NCBI GenBank assembly: GCA_964247975.1
Contig: CAXTWH010000018.1
Coordinates: 1 to 64,000, forward strand
DNA from: KBS-96 sp964247975
GTDB taxonomy: Bacteria; Acidobacteriota; Terriglobia; Bryobacterales; Bryobacteraceae
Direction of reading: 5' to 3'
DNA: 64,000 nt
Of this stretch, positions 18,924-27,356 are shown piece after piece. A model generated the notes under the pieces. That model ran no database searches. It was given only the letters and a program-made list of their open reading frames with translations, and had not been told where the DNA came from. Position 1 is the stretch's first letter. Each line of letters begins with the position of its first letter. The position numbers and the translations under genes are program-made.

Positions 18924-20231
18924 CTAAGCCGCGTGTCCGCCAAACTGCTGTTCCCCGGTGGAAGCGCAAAGCGTTTGATAGCGTTCCAGAACGCCTTGGG
19001 CAATCGCATCCCAAGTGAAATTTGTCAGAACATGGTTTCTGCCGGCCCGACCCATGCTTTCGCGTAGAGCATCGTTTTGCAGCAAACGGAGAAGAAATCT
19101 GGCTGTTGCGCGCGCGTCGTTTTTCGGGCAAAGAAATCCGGTTTGCCCATCGCGCACGGTTTCCGCTACTGCTCCTGAACGGCTCGCCACCACCGGCAAT
19201 CCGGCCGCCATCGCTTCTACCGGCGGAATGCCGAAACCCTCATCCCAGATCGGCGTGAAAGCAAATACATCAGCGTTCCGGTAATGTTCTAACAAAGCAG
19301 CCCGGGATACCATTCCATAAAACGTGACCCGCTTGGCAATCTCTGGAGTGAGCTGGTCTTTTAAATGACCCAAATAAGAACCCGAACGGAAAATACCGGC
19401 TTGTAGCGTGTCTATGATTTGCTTAGAAGCATGGTCATTAGCATCAAATGTTTCCTCAAACGGATACGTCGCTTGGGGGCCGACAATGTCAAGGTGAACT
19501 TCCGGATACTGTTGAACCACTTGCTTGAACGCTTCAATCAGAATGTGCGTGCCTTTATGCGGCGAAACCGCGCCCGTGCAAAGAATGCGCTTCGTTTTGC
19601 GTTGTAACAGCGCGGAATAATCCTTTTCGGAAGTAAAATCCTCTTCCTCAATGCCGTTGTAAGCGGTTTCGCAGCGGCTGCTAGTGCTGGGAAAATCACG
19701 CCTGGTCCGGGCGGTAATGTGATCGCTGACAGTTGTAATCAGGTCGGCATAGCGCAACCTCTTGTTCAACAGCAGCGGTCTCATCTGCGAAAACCATTCT
19801 GCATGAAGATGAAGAACAATCTTTGCGCGTGGGTTGTATTGTCTGAGCACGGGTAGGTACTGCGAACAATGCTGCACATGAATTACATCGCATTTTTGTT
19901 TCCGGATTTCTTCCGCAACGTTTTTGCCGAAGCCCGGATATTGCAGGGCGGAAATGGAAGGCGGCGCGGCGAATCGGTTCACCAGGGAAGAGCGCTTTCG
20001 CGCTTGGTTCAATAAACGATCAGAAAAATGGCCGGGGAGAAAGCAGTACCGAACGCCACGTTCGCGCATTTCGCTCTGCACCTCGCCTTGTTGTTTTTCC
20101 TTTAAGCCGTAAACAACAACTTCGCATGATGGGGCGAGCGCGCTGGCAAGGCCATAAGTACAGGCTCCTACAGAACTCTGATAAGGCGGCAGAATTGAAT
20201 CAATAGGTTGATTAACAAAGGCTACTTTCAT
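18924..20231 (-). CDS. Glycosyltransferase, GT4 type
   Basis: A 435-residue GT-B fold retaining glycosyltransferase. The N-terminal Rossmann domain opens MKVAFVNQPIDSILPPYQSSVG; the acceptor half has VIHVQHCSQYLP and IVLHLHAEWF. The donor half shows LCTGAVSPHKGTHILIEAF, VTFYGMVSRAALLEHYRNADVFAFTPIWDEGFGIPPVEAMAAGLPVVAS, which contains the E-x7-E motif of GT4, and ends ARFLLRLLQND. It overlaps the upstream flippase by four bases (ATGA). Sugar donor and product are unknown; an envelope or exopolysaccharide glycan is the natural inference from the partner. Confidence 0.9.
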   Translation of the reverse strand: MKVAFVNQPIDSILPPYQSSVGACTYGLASALAPSCEVVVYGLKEKQQGEVQSEMRERGVRYCFLPGHFSDRLLNQARKRSSLVNRFAAPPSISALQYPGFGKNVAEEIRKQKCDVIHVQHCSQYLPVLRQYNPRAKIVLHLHAEWFSQMRPLLLNKRLRYADLITTVSDHITARTRRDFPSTSSRCETAYNGIEEEDFTSEKDYSALLQRKTKRILCTGAVSPHKGTHILIEAFKQVVQQYPEVHLDIVGPQATYPFEETFDANDHASKQIIDTLQAGIFRSGSYLGHLKDQLTPEIAKRVTFYGMVSRAALLEHYRNADVFAFTPIWDEGFGIPPVEAMAAGLPVVASRSGAVAETVRDGQTGFLCPKNDARATARFLLRLLQNDALRESMGRAGRNHVLTNFTWDAIAQGVLERYQTLCASTGEQQFGGHAA

Positions 20232-21673
20232 GCAAGAACTTTTTCCGGCGCAAGCGGCGACGGTGCGCGTTTCAGAATGCGTCGTACCTCATAAACTTGT
20301 ATCGGCCAGAAGGTGATAAGCTTGCTGACGGCCATCGATAACGCTATTCCGCTGAGTCCCCACCACTTCGCAAACAAGATTCCTAGGCCGATCACCGACA
20401 GCGCGCACAAGGTAATCGACACGGCCAGCGCGTCCACCTGCTCCAAACCGCACAACATCTGTCCAGCGGTCATCAGGGCAATGCCGAAAAACGTGTAAAC
20501 GCAGAGCCAGGCAATCAACGGCCAGTCTGGAACCGCTGCCGGTCCGGCCCAAATGCGAATCAGCGGCTTGGCTACTGCTGCCGTTAGGCCCACCGCCAGT
20601 ACGCCAAAACCAATGGAAGCCAGCGTCGCATTTTTATAAGCGCCTTTAATCCAGTTCCAATCGTTCCGCGCTTTCGCTTCGCCGATCGGCGAAATCAACG
20701 GCGCTGTCGCCATATAAACCAGATCATTCGGCAGAGTAATGATTTTCTGCGCAATCACGAAGATCATCACTTTAGACGGACCAAGCAACTGAGTGATAAT
20801 CATCGGCTGGCTTTGATAAATGCCGAGGCTTGCCAGTTGCGTCACCATGTATTTGCCGCCGAGCTTAAACAAGCGTTTTACTCGCACCCACCGGATCTCA
20901 GAAGGAATCGGCAGCAGCCAGCGATAGCGGTGAAAAAATAAGTAATACACATTAGCCAGAGCCACCAGCGAGCGGGTTCCCGATAACGCAATCACCAGTT
21001 GCGGCAGTCCGCCTTGGAAATGGCTTACCACAACTAGACTGAGCAGCGCCAGAACGTTGGTGGCAATGCTCCAGATGTTCGACATGAATCCATCCTGGTA
21101 AGCGTTGTAAATCGAGTTTTGCACGCTTAAAGGCATTCCCAGCACGAACAAGAAGAGCGTCCAAGCGCAAGCATTGTTTAACTCCTGCGACGACATCGCT
21201 TCCGACACTTGAAACACAGACCGCCACGGAATCAGATGAAAACTCAACGCCAGAATTCCGCCCAGCAGCGCCGCTACGCCGAACAGCGACCAGAAAGCGG
21301 AGGAAGAATATTGGCGGGCAGTCACGCGATCATCCTTCCCGTTTGCTTCTGATAAAACATTCACCAGCGCATTTCCAGCCAGGCCGAAATCGGTCATCGA
21401 CATCCAAGTGAGCAGGCTGCTGATGGTCAGCCAAACTCCGTAACGCTCCGTGCCCAGGTAATGCACCGTCAAGGGGACCGAAACAAAGCTGATCAGAATA
21501 TTCAGCGCCTTGGCAACAAAAGAAGTGGAAGCGGTGATGCTCACCCGGCGGTAACGCTCGCGTCCACGGTCGTCCGATTTCTTGGTCAGAAATGAACGCA
21601 GCTTGTCGAAGTCACAGAAGTCGGCAATGCGCTTCCGGCGTAGATCAACAGAAGAAGGTATTGTTGCTGGCAT
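20228..21673 (-). CDS. Wzx-type flippase, MOP superfamily
   Basis: A 481-residue polytopic membrane protein with about 12-14 predicted helices, opening with ISFVSVPLTVHYLGTERYGVWLTISSLLTWMSMTDFGLAGNALVNVLSEANGKDD. This is the N-terminal signature of polysaccharide/oligosaccharide flippases (PF01943-like). A 40-residue charged N-terminal tail precedes the first helix. Translationally coupled to the GT4 gene downstream, it probably moves the lipid-linked glycan that enzyme helps build. Its ATG lies at the foot of a nested hairpin and lacks a Shine-Dalgarno. Confidence 0.88.
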   Translation of the reverse strand: MPATIPSSVDLRRKRIADFCDFDKLRSFLTKKSDDRGRERYRRVSITASTSFVAKALNILISFVSVPLTVHYLGTERYGVWLTISSLLTWMSMTDFGLAGNALVNVLSEANGKDDRVTARQYSSSAFWSLFGVAALLGGILALSFHLIPWRSVFQVSEAMSSQELNNACAWTLFLFVLGMPLSVQNSIYNAYQDGFMSNIWSIATNVLALLSLVVVSHFQGGLPQLVIALSGTRSLVALANVYYLFFHRYRWLLPIPSEIRWVRVKRLFKLGGKYMVTQLASLGIYQSQPMIITQLLGPSKVMIFVIAQKIITLPNDLVYMATAPLISPIGEAKARNDWNWIKGAYKNATLASIGFGVLAVGLTAAVAKPLIRIWAGPAAVPDWPLIAWLCVYTFFGIALMTAGQMLCGLEQVDALAVSITLCALSVIGLGILFAKWWGLSGIALSMAVSKLITFWPIQVYEVRRILKRAPSPLAPEKVLA

Positions 21674-21738
21674 GATTTGGTTCGGTTGTATTTAATAAGG
21701 CTTTGCTTGAAAAACAAAGCCTTTGAATTAAACCAAAT
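21674..21738 (-). promoter_or_regulatory. Nested hairpin directly upstream of flippase start
   Basis: The outer arms ATTTGGTT (21674-21681) and AACCAAAT (21731-21738) and the inner arms AAGGCTTTG (21697-21705) and CAAAGCCTT (21715-21723) pair perfectly. On the minus strand the structure sits in the 5' leader and its outer arm ends at the base before the flippase ATG. No ribosome site is visible, so the fold could control initiation. Confidence 0.5.
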
Positions 21739-22209
21739 TATGACAACTTCCTGCACCTCTGTGTTTTAAGAGAAACGTAACTTGTACTACTCGTATATCG
21801 GGAAACAAGGAATAAGTTCAGCATCGTTGATGAGCGTCGAAAATCTATGTCGAAAATCTATAATGAGCTTCTAAAAATCAAAACACTGAAAAAACGAGCA
21901 AGTTTCTCGCTGGAGATTGGTGCAAGGAGGGTAAGAGTTCTAAACCTTCCCTTTGTTCGAGCTAGTACCCGGTCTGCTCAGCGGCCGTCTAATGCTAATC
22001 AGTTTCAGTACGAAGGTAGTCTCCGTTTCAGCACAATGACGCTGATCATTTTTTGAAGATCAGTAAACTGCAAACAATACGTTCACAGGTTTTTTCAAAA
22101 ATTTTAAACTGCTCAGATTTGAGCTAACTGTTTTATATTCAAAGATTTGCAGTTTTCAGTTTTTAGCTTCTCTGATCAGTTGATTGTTTTCGGCTGTTAC
22201 CGTTTGCTC
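21739..22209. other. AT-rich intergenic region with 13-bp tandem repeat
   Basis: This 471-bp AT-rich stretch lies between divergent genes. It contains two adjacent copies of GTCGAAAATCTAT at 21836-21861 and several T/A runs toward 22090-22190. A 69-codon ORF at 21847 has no ribosome site and is not supported. The right half is presumably the leader and promoter of the small gene at 22210. Confidence 0.45.
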
Positions 22210-22407
22210 ATGAAGCGTAACAAGCAAAACCCGATTACCTCGGAAAAGCTCAAAGATGTTTTAGCTACTTATCAGCTCAATCTGGCTGCCAGTATGCCGA
22301 AGCCCGCTGCGCCGCCTACCATCGTGCCGATTCCTAACCAAGCGGCGGAATTGGATCAGGATAACGGCGGCAGTTACAACACAAGCCGCATCTACCCGCA
22401 ACGGTAG
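22210..22407 (+). CDS. Small Pro/Asn-rich protein, unknown
   Basis: A 65-residue hydrophilic protein: a basic start (MKRNKQNPITSEKLKD), a short helix-like stretch (LATYQLNLAASM), a proline-rich segment (PKPAAPPTIVPIPNQ) and a tail DQDNGGSYNTSRIYPQR. No signal peptide, cysteine or known domain is seen. A longer in-frame start at 22147 adds a hydrophobic stretch but also lacks a ribosome site. The strongest evidence that it is expressed is the perfect intrinsic terminator eight bases after the stop. Its function is unknown; a precursor peptide or regulatory protein cannot be excluded. Confidence 0.5.
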   Translation: MKRNKQNPITSEKLKDVLATYQLNLAASMPKPAAPPTIVPIPNQAAELDQDNGGSYNTSRIYPQR

Positions 22408-22415
22408 ATGGAGGG

Positions 22416-22449
22416 AAAAGGGCGGTTCCGGTCTGGAATCGCCCTTTTT
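22416..22449 (+). terminator. Strong intrinsic terminator
   Basis: AAAAGGGCGGTTCC (22416-22429) pairs with GGAATCGCCCTTTTT (22435-22449), a 13-14-bp stem with one G-T around a five-base loop and a T5 run. It ends the small gene at 22210 and sits right before purM, insulating the two. Confidence 0.85.
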
Positions 22450-22484
22450 ATGTGATAAAAGCCTTGTTCGTTACACTGTGTTCG

Positions 22485-23522
22485 TTGGCAAAACAAATTC
22501 TCTACCGCGACGCCGGCGTCAATATCGACGAAGCCGACCGCGCCGTTTCGCTGATTCGAAAACATGCTTCGAAAACTCTCACGCCTCAAGTGCTCGCCTC
22601 CATCGGCAGTTTTGGTGCTGGGTACTCGCTGGAAGAATGGCGCAAGCCGGTTCTGGTCAGTTCCGCCGATGGCGTCGGCACAAAACTGAAAATCGCCTTC
22701 GCCACTGGACAACACGATACAGTGGGCGAAGACCTGGTCAACCACTGCGTCAATGACATCGCCGTGCAAGGCGCAAAACCGCTCTTCTTTCTTGACTATT
22801 TTGCGGTCGGCAAACTGGATGCCAAAGTCTGCGGCAGCGTGGTGTCGGGGGTGGCGCGCGGCTGCAAACACAATGGCTGCGCCTTAATCGGCGGCGAAAC
22901 TGCGGAAATGCCTGGCCTGTACGCTCCGGGCGAATACGATCTGGCTGGCTTCATTGTCGGGGCAGTGGAGCGCAAGCGAATGTTGACGGGAGAAGGCGTA
23001 AAAGCAGGCGATGTTCTGCTCGGTCTGCCTTCAAACGGCCTACATACCAACGGCTATTCGCTTGCGCGCAAGCTTTTGTTTGAAGTGGCAGGCTACCAAC
23101 CGGAAAGCCAGGTGGAAGAACTGGCTTCCTCGGTAGCCGACGAGCTCCTGAAAATTCACAAATCCTACCTGAAACCCATCCAAGCCCTGCTCAAAGCAAA
23201 GCTTTTGAAAGCCGCGGCTCACATCACCGGCGGCGGACTCACCGACAATATTCCCCGCGTGCTGCCCTCGGATGTTGGCGTAGAAATTAATCCCAATGCG
23301 TGGCCTGCTCAGCCCATCTTTGAACTGCTGAAAAAAATAGGCAATCTGCCGGACGACGATTACCGCCGAACATTCAACCTGGGCATCGGCATGGTGCTGA
23401 TTGTTTCGCGCAAAAAGATCGCTGAAGCCGCCCGCATTCTGCAACAACTGCGCGAACCTTTTCACCCGATCGGGCAGGTTGTTGCCCATAAGGGAAAGCA
23501 GCCGAAGGTAGCCTATTTGTGA
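22485..23522 (+). CDS. purM: Phosphoribosylformylglycinamidine cyclo-ligase (AIR synthetase)
   Basis: Fifth step of purine synthesis, closing FGAM to AIR with ATP. The protein carries YRDAGVNIDEADRAVSLI, the PurM loop VLVSSADGVGTKLKIAF, GEDLVNHCVNDIAVQGAKPLFFLDYFA, GCALIGGETAEMPGLY, GLPSNGLHTNGYSLARKLL and HITGGGLTDNIPRVL. TTG 22485 gives 345 residues and an N-terminus LAKQILYRDAGV that matches the family. The frame is open to GTG 22452 next to the terminator, which is less likely. purN follows 42 bp downstream. Identification is firm; the start is uncertain. Confidence 0.95.
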   Translation: MAKQILYRDAGVNIDEADRAVSLIRKHASKTLTPQVLASIGSFGAGYSLEEWRKPVLVSSADGVGTKLKIAFATGQHDTVGEDLVNHCVNDIAVQGAKPLFFLDYFAVGKLDAKVCGSVVSGVARGCKHNGCALIGGETAEMPGLYAPGEYDLAGFIVGAVERKRMLTGEGVKAGDVLLGLPSNGLHTNGYSLARKLLFEVAGYQPESQVEELASSVADELLKIHKSYLKPIQALLKAKLLKAAAHITGGGLTDNIPRVLPSDVGVEINPNAWPAQPIFELLKKIGNLPDDDYRRTFNLGIGMVLIVSRKKIAEAARILQQLREPFHPIGQVVAHKGKQPKVAYL

Positions 23523-23564
23523 CGGAACATAAACGCCATTGGCTTCGTTTGTTCGGAGCGCATT

Positions 23565-24167
23565 GTGGCTAAACGATTGGGCATTCTGCTTTCCGGCCGC
23601 GGCTCAAATTTCGAAGCTATTGCCGCTAACGTGTTGAGCGGAAAGCTGGATGCCGAGATTGGGTTCGTTTTCTCCAGCCGCAGTGCTGCCCCTGGTCTTC
23701 AACGCGCCCGCGAGCTTGGCTTCGTTTGTCACACGGTTGAATCGCGCGGGCTGGACCGTGAAAACTACGACCGGCAGATTGTCGCGCTTCTGCGGGAACA
23801 TCAAATTGATCTGGTTTGCCTGGCCGGATACATGCGCTTATTAAGCGGTTATTTTGTTCGCGCTTTTCCGGAGCGCATACTCAATATCCATCCGTCTCTG
23901 CTGCCTGCTTTTCCTGGCCTCGACGCGCAGTACCAAGCCTGGTCGCATGGCGTTAAAGTTACCGGCTGTACCGTGCATTTTGTGGATGAACAGCTTGACA
24001 GCGGCCCGATTCTGCTGCAAGCTTCTGTTCCGGTAATGGATGGCGACACCGCGGAACAGCTTTCAGCGCGTATTCTGACTGCCGAGCATCTTTTATACTC
24101 GGAAGCAATTGCCTGGGTTTTGAAAGGAAATTACCGGATTGAAGGACGACGTGTTCTTAAAACGTAG
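23565..24167 (+). CDS. purN: Phosphoribosylglycinamide formyltransferase
   Basis: Transfers the formyl group of 10-formyl-THF to GAR in purine synthesis. The 200-residue protein has ILLSGRGSNFEAI, LAGYMRLLSGYFV, the catalytic NIHPSLLPAFPGLDAQYQAW (Asn, His), GCTVHFVDEQLDSGPILLQ and the C-terminal EHLLYSEAIAWVL. The start is GTG 23565. It lies downstream of purM with the usual pairing of these two pathway genes, and 12 bp ahead of the M23 peptidase gene, which may share its transcript. Confidence 0.95.
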   Translation: MAKRLGILLSGRGSNFEAIAANVLSGKLDAEIGFVFSSRSAAPGLQRARELGFVCHTVESRGLDRENYDRQIVALLREHQIDLVCLAGYMRLLSGYFVRAFPERILNIHPSLLPAFPGLDAQYQAWSHGVKVTGCTVHFVDEQLDSGPILLQASVPVMDGDTAEQLSARILTAEHLLYSEAIAWVLKGNYRIEGRRVLKT

Positions 24168-24179
24168 GTTTGTTTTTTC

Positions 24180-25487
24180 ATGTTAACTCGTTTGCTTGCG
24201 ATTGCGGCCGGCTTGGTTGTAGCTGGCATAGCGTTGGTATGGCTGCTTGGCAAACCCGTCGCGCTGAAAACGAGTCCCGATCCTGTTAAGTTCATCGGCA
24301 CCTCGACTCCCATCACCGTTGAAGTGGATGGCGCGCACGGCGTAAAACTCATGGAAGCTGTGCTGGAACAAAGCGGTCAATCAAAAACCATTTTCGAGGA
24401 CAAAATACCCAACAAGTCCACTCGCCGCGCTTATGCATTCAACGCCGGCAAAACTTCGGCGGATTTTCTGAAAGAAGGCGAAGCCACCCTCACTTTAAAA
24501 GCGAAAGCAAACGATTTTCGCGGCGCGGAAACAAAACAATCTTTTCACCTTCAAGTGATTCTTCATCCGCCCAGCGTGACTGCCGACGGCTTTCAGCACT
24601 ACATCAACCAGGGCGGCTCTGAACTGGTCACATTTGACCTGAACGGCGCTTGGTCGGAAGCGGGCGTGAAGATTGGGCCTTACATTACCTCCGGATTTGC
24701 CATGCCGGGCCAGCCGGATGGCAGCAATCATCGCTTTTCCCTGTTTCCTTTTTCCTGGGAGCTTTCGCCGGAAACTGTGCCTGTCGTGTACGTTCGCAAC
24801 GCCGCCGGTAATGGAGGCACCGCGAACTTCTGGGCCAAAGTGTTCCCGAAGAAATTTCACACGAGCGTTATTCCTTTAAATGACCGTTTGATGCAGAAAA
24901 TCGTGAACGACATTGACCCGGATAATAAAATACCGGGCGACCTCCTGCAGCGGTATCTGTACTGCAATCGTGAGATTCGAAAACAAAACACAAAACAGCT
25001 TTACGAAATGCGCTTAAAAACAGCACATCAGATTTTGTGGAACGGTCCTTTCATTCGTCCCCCCACCAAAACGGAATCTTACTTCGCCGACCGCCGCAGT
25101 TACATGTACAACGGCAAGAAGGTAGACGAGCAGGTTCATCTGGGCTTTGATCTAGCCAGCACCATGCACATGCCGATTCGCGCCGCCAACAGCGGAAAAG
25201 TGGTTTGGGCCGAACGCCTGGGCATCTATGGCAACTGCATTGTGGTGGACCACGGATACGGTTTGCAAACCATCTACGGGCATCTCAGCCGCATTGACGT
25301 AAAACCTGGCGATACGGTCGCCAAAGATCAGCAGATGGGCTTAAGTGGGGAAACCGGCATGGCGGGCGGCGATCATCTTCACTTCTCCATGCAAGCCGAT
25401 GGCGTGCAGGTGAACCCTACTGAATGGTGGGATGAGCACTGGATTCATGACCGGATCTTAAGCAAAATCGGTAGCGGCGCTCATTAA
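24180..25487 (+). CDS. M23-family metallopeptidase, membrane-anchored
   Basis: A 435-residue protein with an N-terminal signal/anchor (LLAIAAGLVVAGIALVWLL, 4-22), a long beta-rich periplasmic region, and a C-terminal LytM/M23 domain. The zinc ligands are visible: His-x3-Asp in HLGFDLA and the H-x-H of GGDHLHFSMQ, with GYGLQTIYGHLSRIDVKPGD between them. It probably cuts or binds peptidoglycan peptide bridges. The stop overlaps the convergent histidine kinase stop by four bases. The 12-bp gap from purN suggests co-transcription, though a functional link is not evident. Confidence 0.88.
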   Translation: MLTRLLAIAAGLVVAGIALVWLLGKPVALKTSPDPVKFIGTSTPITVEVDGAHGVKLMEAVLEQSGQSKTIFEDKIPNKSTRRAYAFNAGKTSADFLKEGEATLTLKAKANDFRGAETKQSFHLQVILHPPSVTADGFQHYINQGGSELVTFDLNGAWSEAGVKIGPYITSGFAMPGQPDGSNHRFSLFPFSWELSPETVPVVYVRNAAGNGGTANFWAKVFPKKFHTSVIPLNDRLMQKIVNDIDPDNKIPGDLLQRYLYCNREIRKQNTKQLYEMRLKTAHQILWNGPFIRPPTKTESYFADRRSYMYNGKKVDEQVHLGFDLASTMHMPIRAANSGKVVWAERLGIYGNCIVVDHGYGLQTIYGHLSRIDVKPGDTVAKDQQMGLSGETGMAGGDHLHFSMQADGVQVNPTEWWDEHWIHDRILSKIGSGAH

Positions 25488-26956
25488 ACGCGCAGAATCG
25501 GAAGGCTGAAATAAAAAGTGGATCCCTGGTTGGGGCGCGACTTTACCCAGATATGTCCGCCGTGGCGTTCCACAATTCTTTTGCAGATAGAAAGCCCCAT
25601 GCCGGTGCCGGGAATGTCGCGGCTGTGCAGCCGGTGAAACATGCCGAAGATGTGGTCTGCGTAGGCCGGGTCAAAGCCCTGTCCATTATCTTGAATGCTG
25701 AAAATCCATTCGCCGGGCGCTTCGCTGGCTTCTGCCCGCACCTGGACAGGCCGGTCCGGGCTGCGATACTTGATGGCATTGCTTAACAGGTTCTGGACCA
25801 CCTGAAATATCTGCGTCGGGTTAGCGGTAATCTCTGGCAAATCGCTATGCGTAATAACAGCTTGGCTTTCTTCAATCATCAATCGCAGGCTGTCGATGGC
25901 TGCGGAAAAGATAGATTCCATTGAAACCCGCTGGGGCACAGTCTCTTGCATGACAATTTGGGAATAAGTCAGAAGATCATGAATTAAAGCGTTCATCCGC
26001 TGCGCGCCCTCCACGGCGTAGCGGATATAATCGTGCGCTTCTTCATCGAGTTGGTTTTTGTAGCGTCGGGCTAATAATTGCGTGAAGGTGGAAATGTTTC
26101 GGAGCGGCTCCTGCAAGTCATGGCTAGCTGCAAAAGCAAACTGCTGCAATTCCTCATTGGAACGGCGCAAAGCCTGCTCAGCCCGTTTCTGCGTTTCGAT
26201 GTCGCTGGCCGTGCCGAGCCATTGCCAGACTTTGCCTGCGTCATCGAGCAGCGGAGTAAGGCGCGACAGATGCCAGCGATAAGTGTGATCGCTGAAGCGC
26301 AAACAACGGCATTCAATTTCAAAGCCTTCCTGCGACTGTTTCGCCAACTGCCAGGCGATTTTCAGGTGCGGAAAATCATCAGGATGAATTGTGTCGCGCC
26401 ATTTGCCGGCAGCAACGTCGGCCCAGTCCAGGTTGGAGTATTGATAAAACTGTTGATTGACGAAAGTGATTGCGCCATTTGCATCCGTCACCCAGACAAA
26501 GTTCGGCGTAGCTTCCGCCAGCAGGCGATAACGGCTTTCGCTTTGCCGCAGTGCTGCTTCGGCCAACTGCCGCTTTTTGATTTCAGCCGCTAAGTTAACA
26601 GCACGCCTCAGAGCCGGGCCGAGGCGCTCCAGGCGATGCTTCAATACATAATCGGTAGCGCCGCGCTTAAGTATTTCAACGGCAACCTCCTCTCCCAACG
26701 CGCCGGAAACAAAAATGAACGGTGTTGCCGGACATAGTTTCGTCGCCAGTTCCAGTGCTTCAGTTCCCCTGAAAGTGGGCAGCGTGTAATCAGCCAGAAT
26801 CACATCAAATGGTTCACCGGCAAGGAAAAATCGGAATTCTCTTTCGTTGGTTGCCCGCTGTGCTTGGCAGTTGATCCCTTCTCCATGAAGTTTGGCCAGT
26901 ATCAGTTCAGCATCCAGCGCGCTATCTTCCAGCAATAAAATCGAAACTCGATCCAT
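25484..26956 (-). CDS. REC-PAS-HisKA-HATPase sensor kinase
   Basis: A 490-residue soluble hybrid. A receiver domain is at 4-120 with phosphoacceptor Asp56 (DVILADYTLP) and Lys106 (YVLKH). A PAS domain is at about 138-255 (YRLLAEATPNFVWVTDANGAITFVNQQF). HisKA has His279 in ASHDLQEPLRNISTF, and the HATPase has NLLSNAIKYRSPD, DNGQGFDPAYADHIF and GTGMGLSICKRIVERHGG. The receiver-first order resembles light/phytochrome-type hybrid kinases. No transmembrane segment or cognate regulator gene is adjacent. It is convergent with, and overlaps, the M23 peptidase gene. Confidence 0.93.
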   Translation of the reverse strand: MDRVSILLLEDSALDAELILAKLHGEGINCQAQRATNEREFRFFLAGEPFDVILADYTLPTFRGTEALELATKLCPATPFIFVSGALGEEVAVEILKRGATDYVLKHRLERLGPALRRAVNLAAEIKKRQLAEAALRQSESRYRLLAEATPNFVWVTDANGAITFVNQQFYQYSNLDWADVAAGKWRDTIHPDDFPHLKIAWQLAKQSQEGFEIECRCLRFSDHTYRWHLSRLTPLLDDAGKVWQWLGTASDIETQKRAEQALRRSNEELQQFAFAASHDLQEPLRNISTFTQLLARRYKNQLDEEAHDYIRYAVEGAQRMNALIHDLLTYSQIVMQETVPQRVSMESIFSAAIDSLRLMIEESQAVITHSDLPEITANPTQIFQVVQNLLSNAIKYRSPDRPVQVRAEASEAPGEWIFSIQDNGQGFDPAYADHIFGMFHRLHSRDIPGTGMGLSICKRIVERHGGHIWVKSRPNQGSTFYFSLPILRV

Positions 26957-27356
26957 ACGAGCTCGCTTACTCCCGGTATCGCAGCATCTGCGCTGCCTGC
27001 TGCTGGGTCTGACAAATTGGTTTCTTTAGCTTCACTGAAACACTCGCCTAACTGGTGTTTTTCAAATACAGACTTAAACGAAAAATATTTTCTTTTGCGG
27101 CATTTGATTCCTGCAAGGGAGATGCGGTTTTAACTGTGAATGTATCTGAAAAAAGGAAGTAAACTCGCCGCTGAGGTGAGAGATATTCTCTATGTCGCTT
27201 CTCGCCTAAACGTTTCCCCGATTTTTCTGGGCAAGAAGAATTAAAGTTTTACCGTCAAATGGTCGAAACCAGAATTAACCGAAAATTCCTGTCAATTCCG
27301 AACTCGATCATTGCTTTTTCCATAAAGCGTGTGGTCGAACCCGGTTTCGGCCTTAT
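26957..27356. other. Divergent leader region
   Basis: This 400-bp region lies between the sensor kinase and the large secreted protein, transcribed apart. It contains AGAGATATTCTCT (a 5-bp arm hairpin, about 27180-27192) but no recognisable riboswitch. A 70-codon ORF at 27259-27471 overlaps the next gene in another frame and is rejected. Confidence 0.4.

Noticed and set aside
21847..22056. 69-codon ORF in the AT-rich intergenic region
   Set aside because: No ribosome site and no recognisable sequence; its start lies in the tandem repeat.
22452..22484. GTG start for purM
   Set aside because: It adds residues next to a terminator; TTG 22485 gives the normal 345-residue protein. Kept as an alternative.
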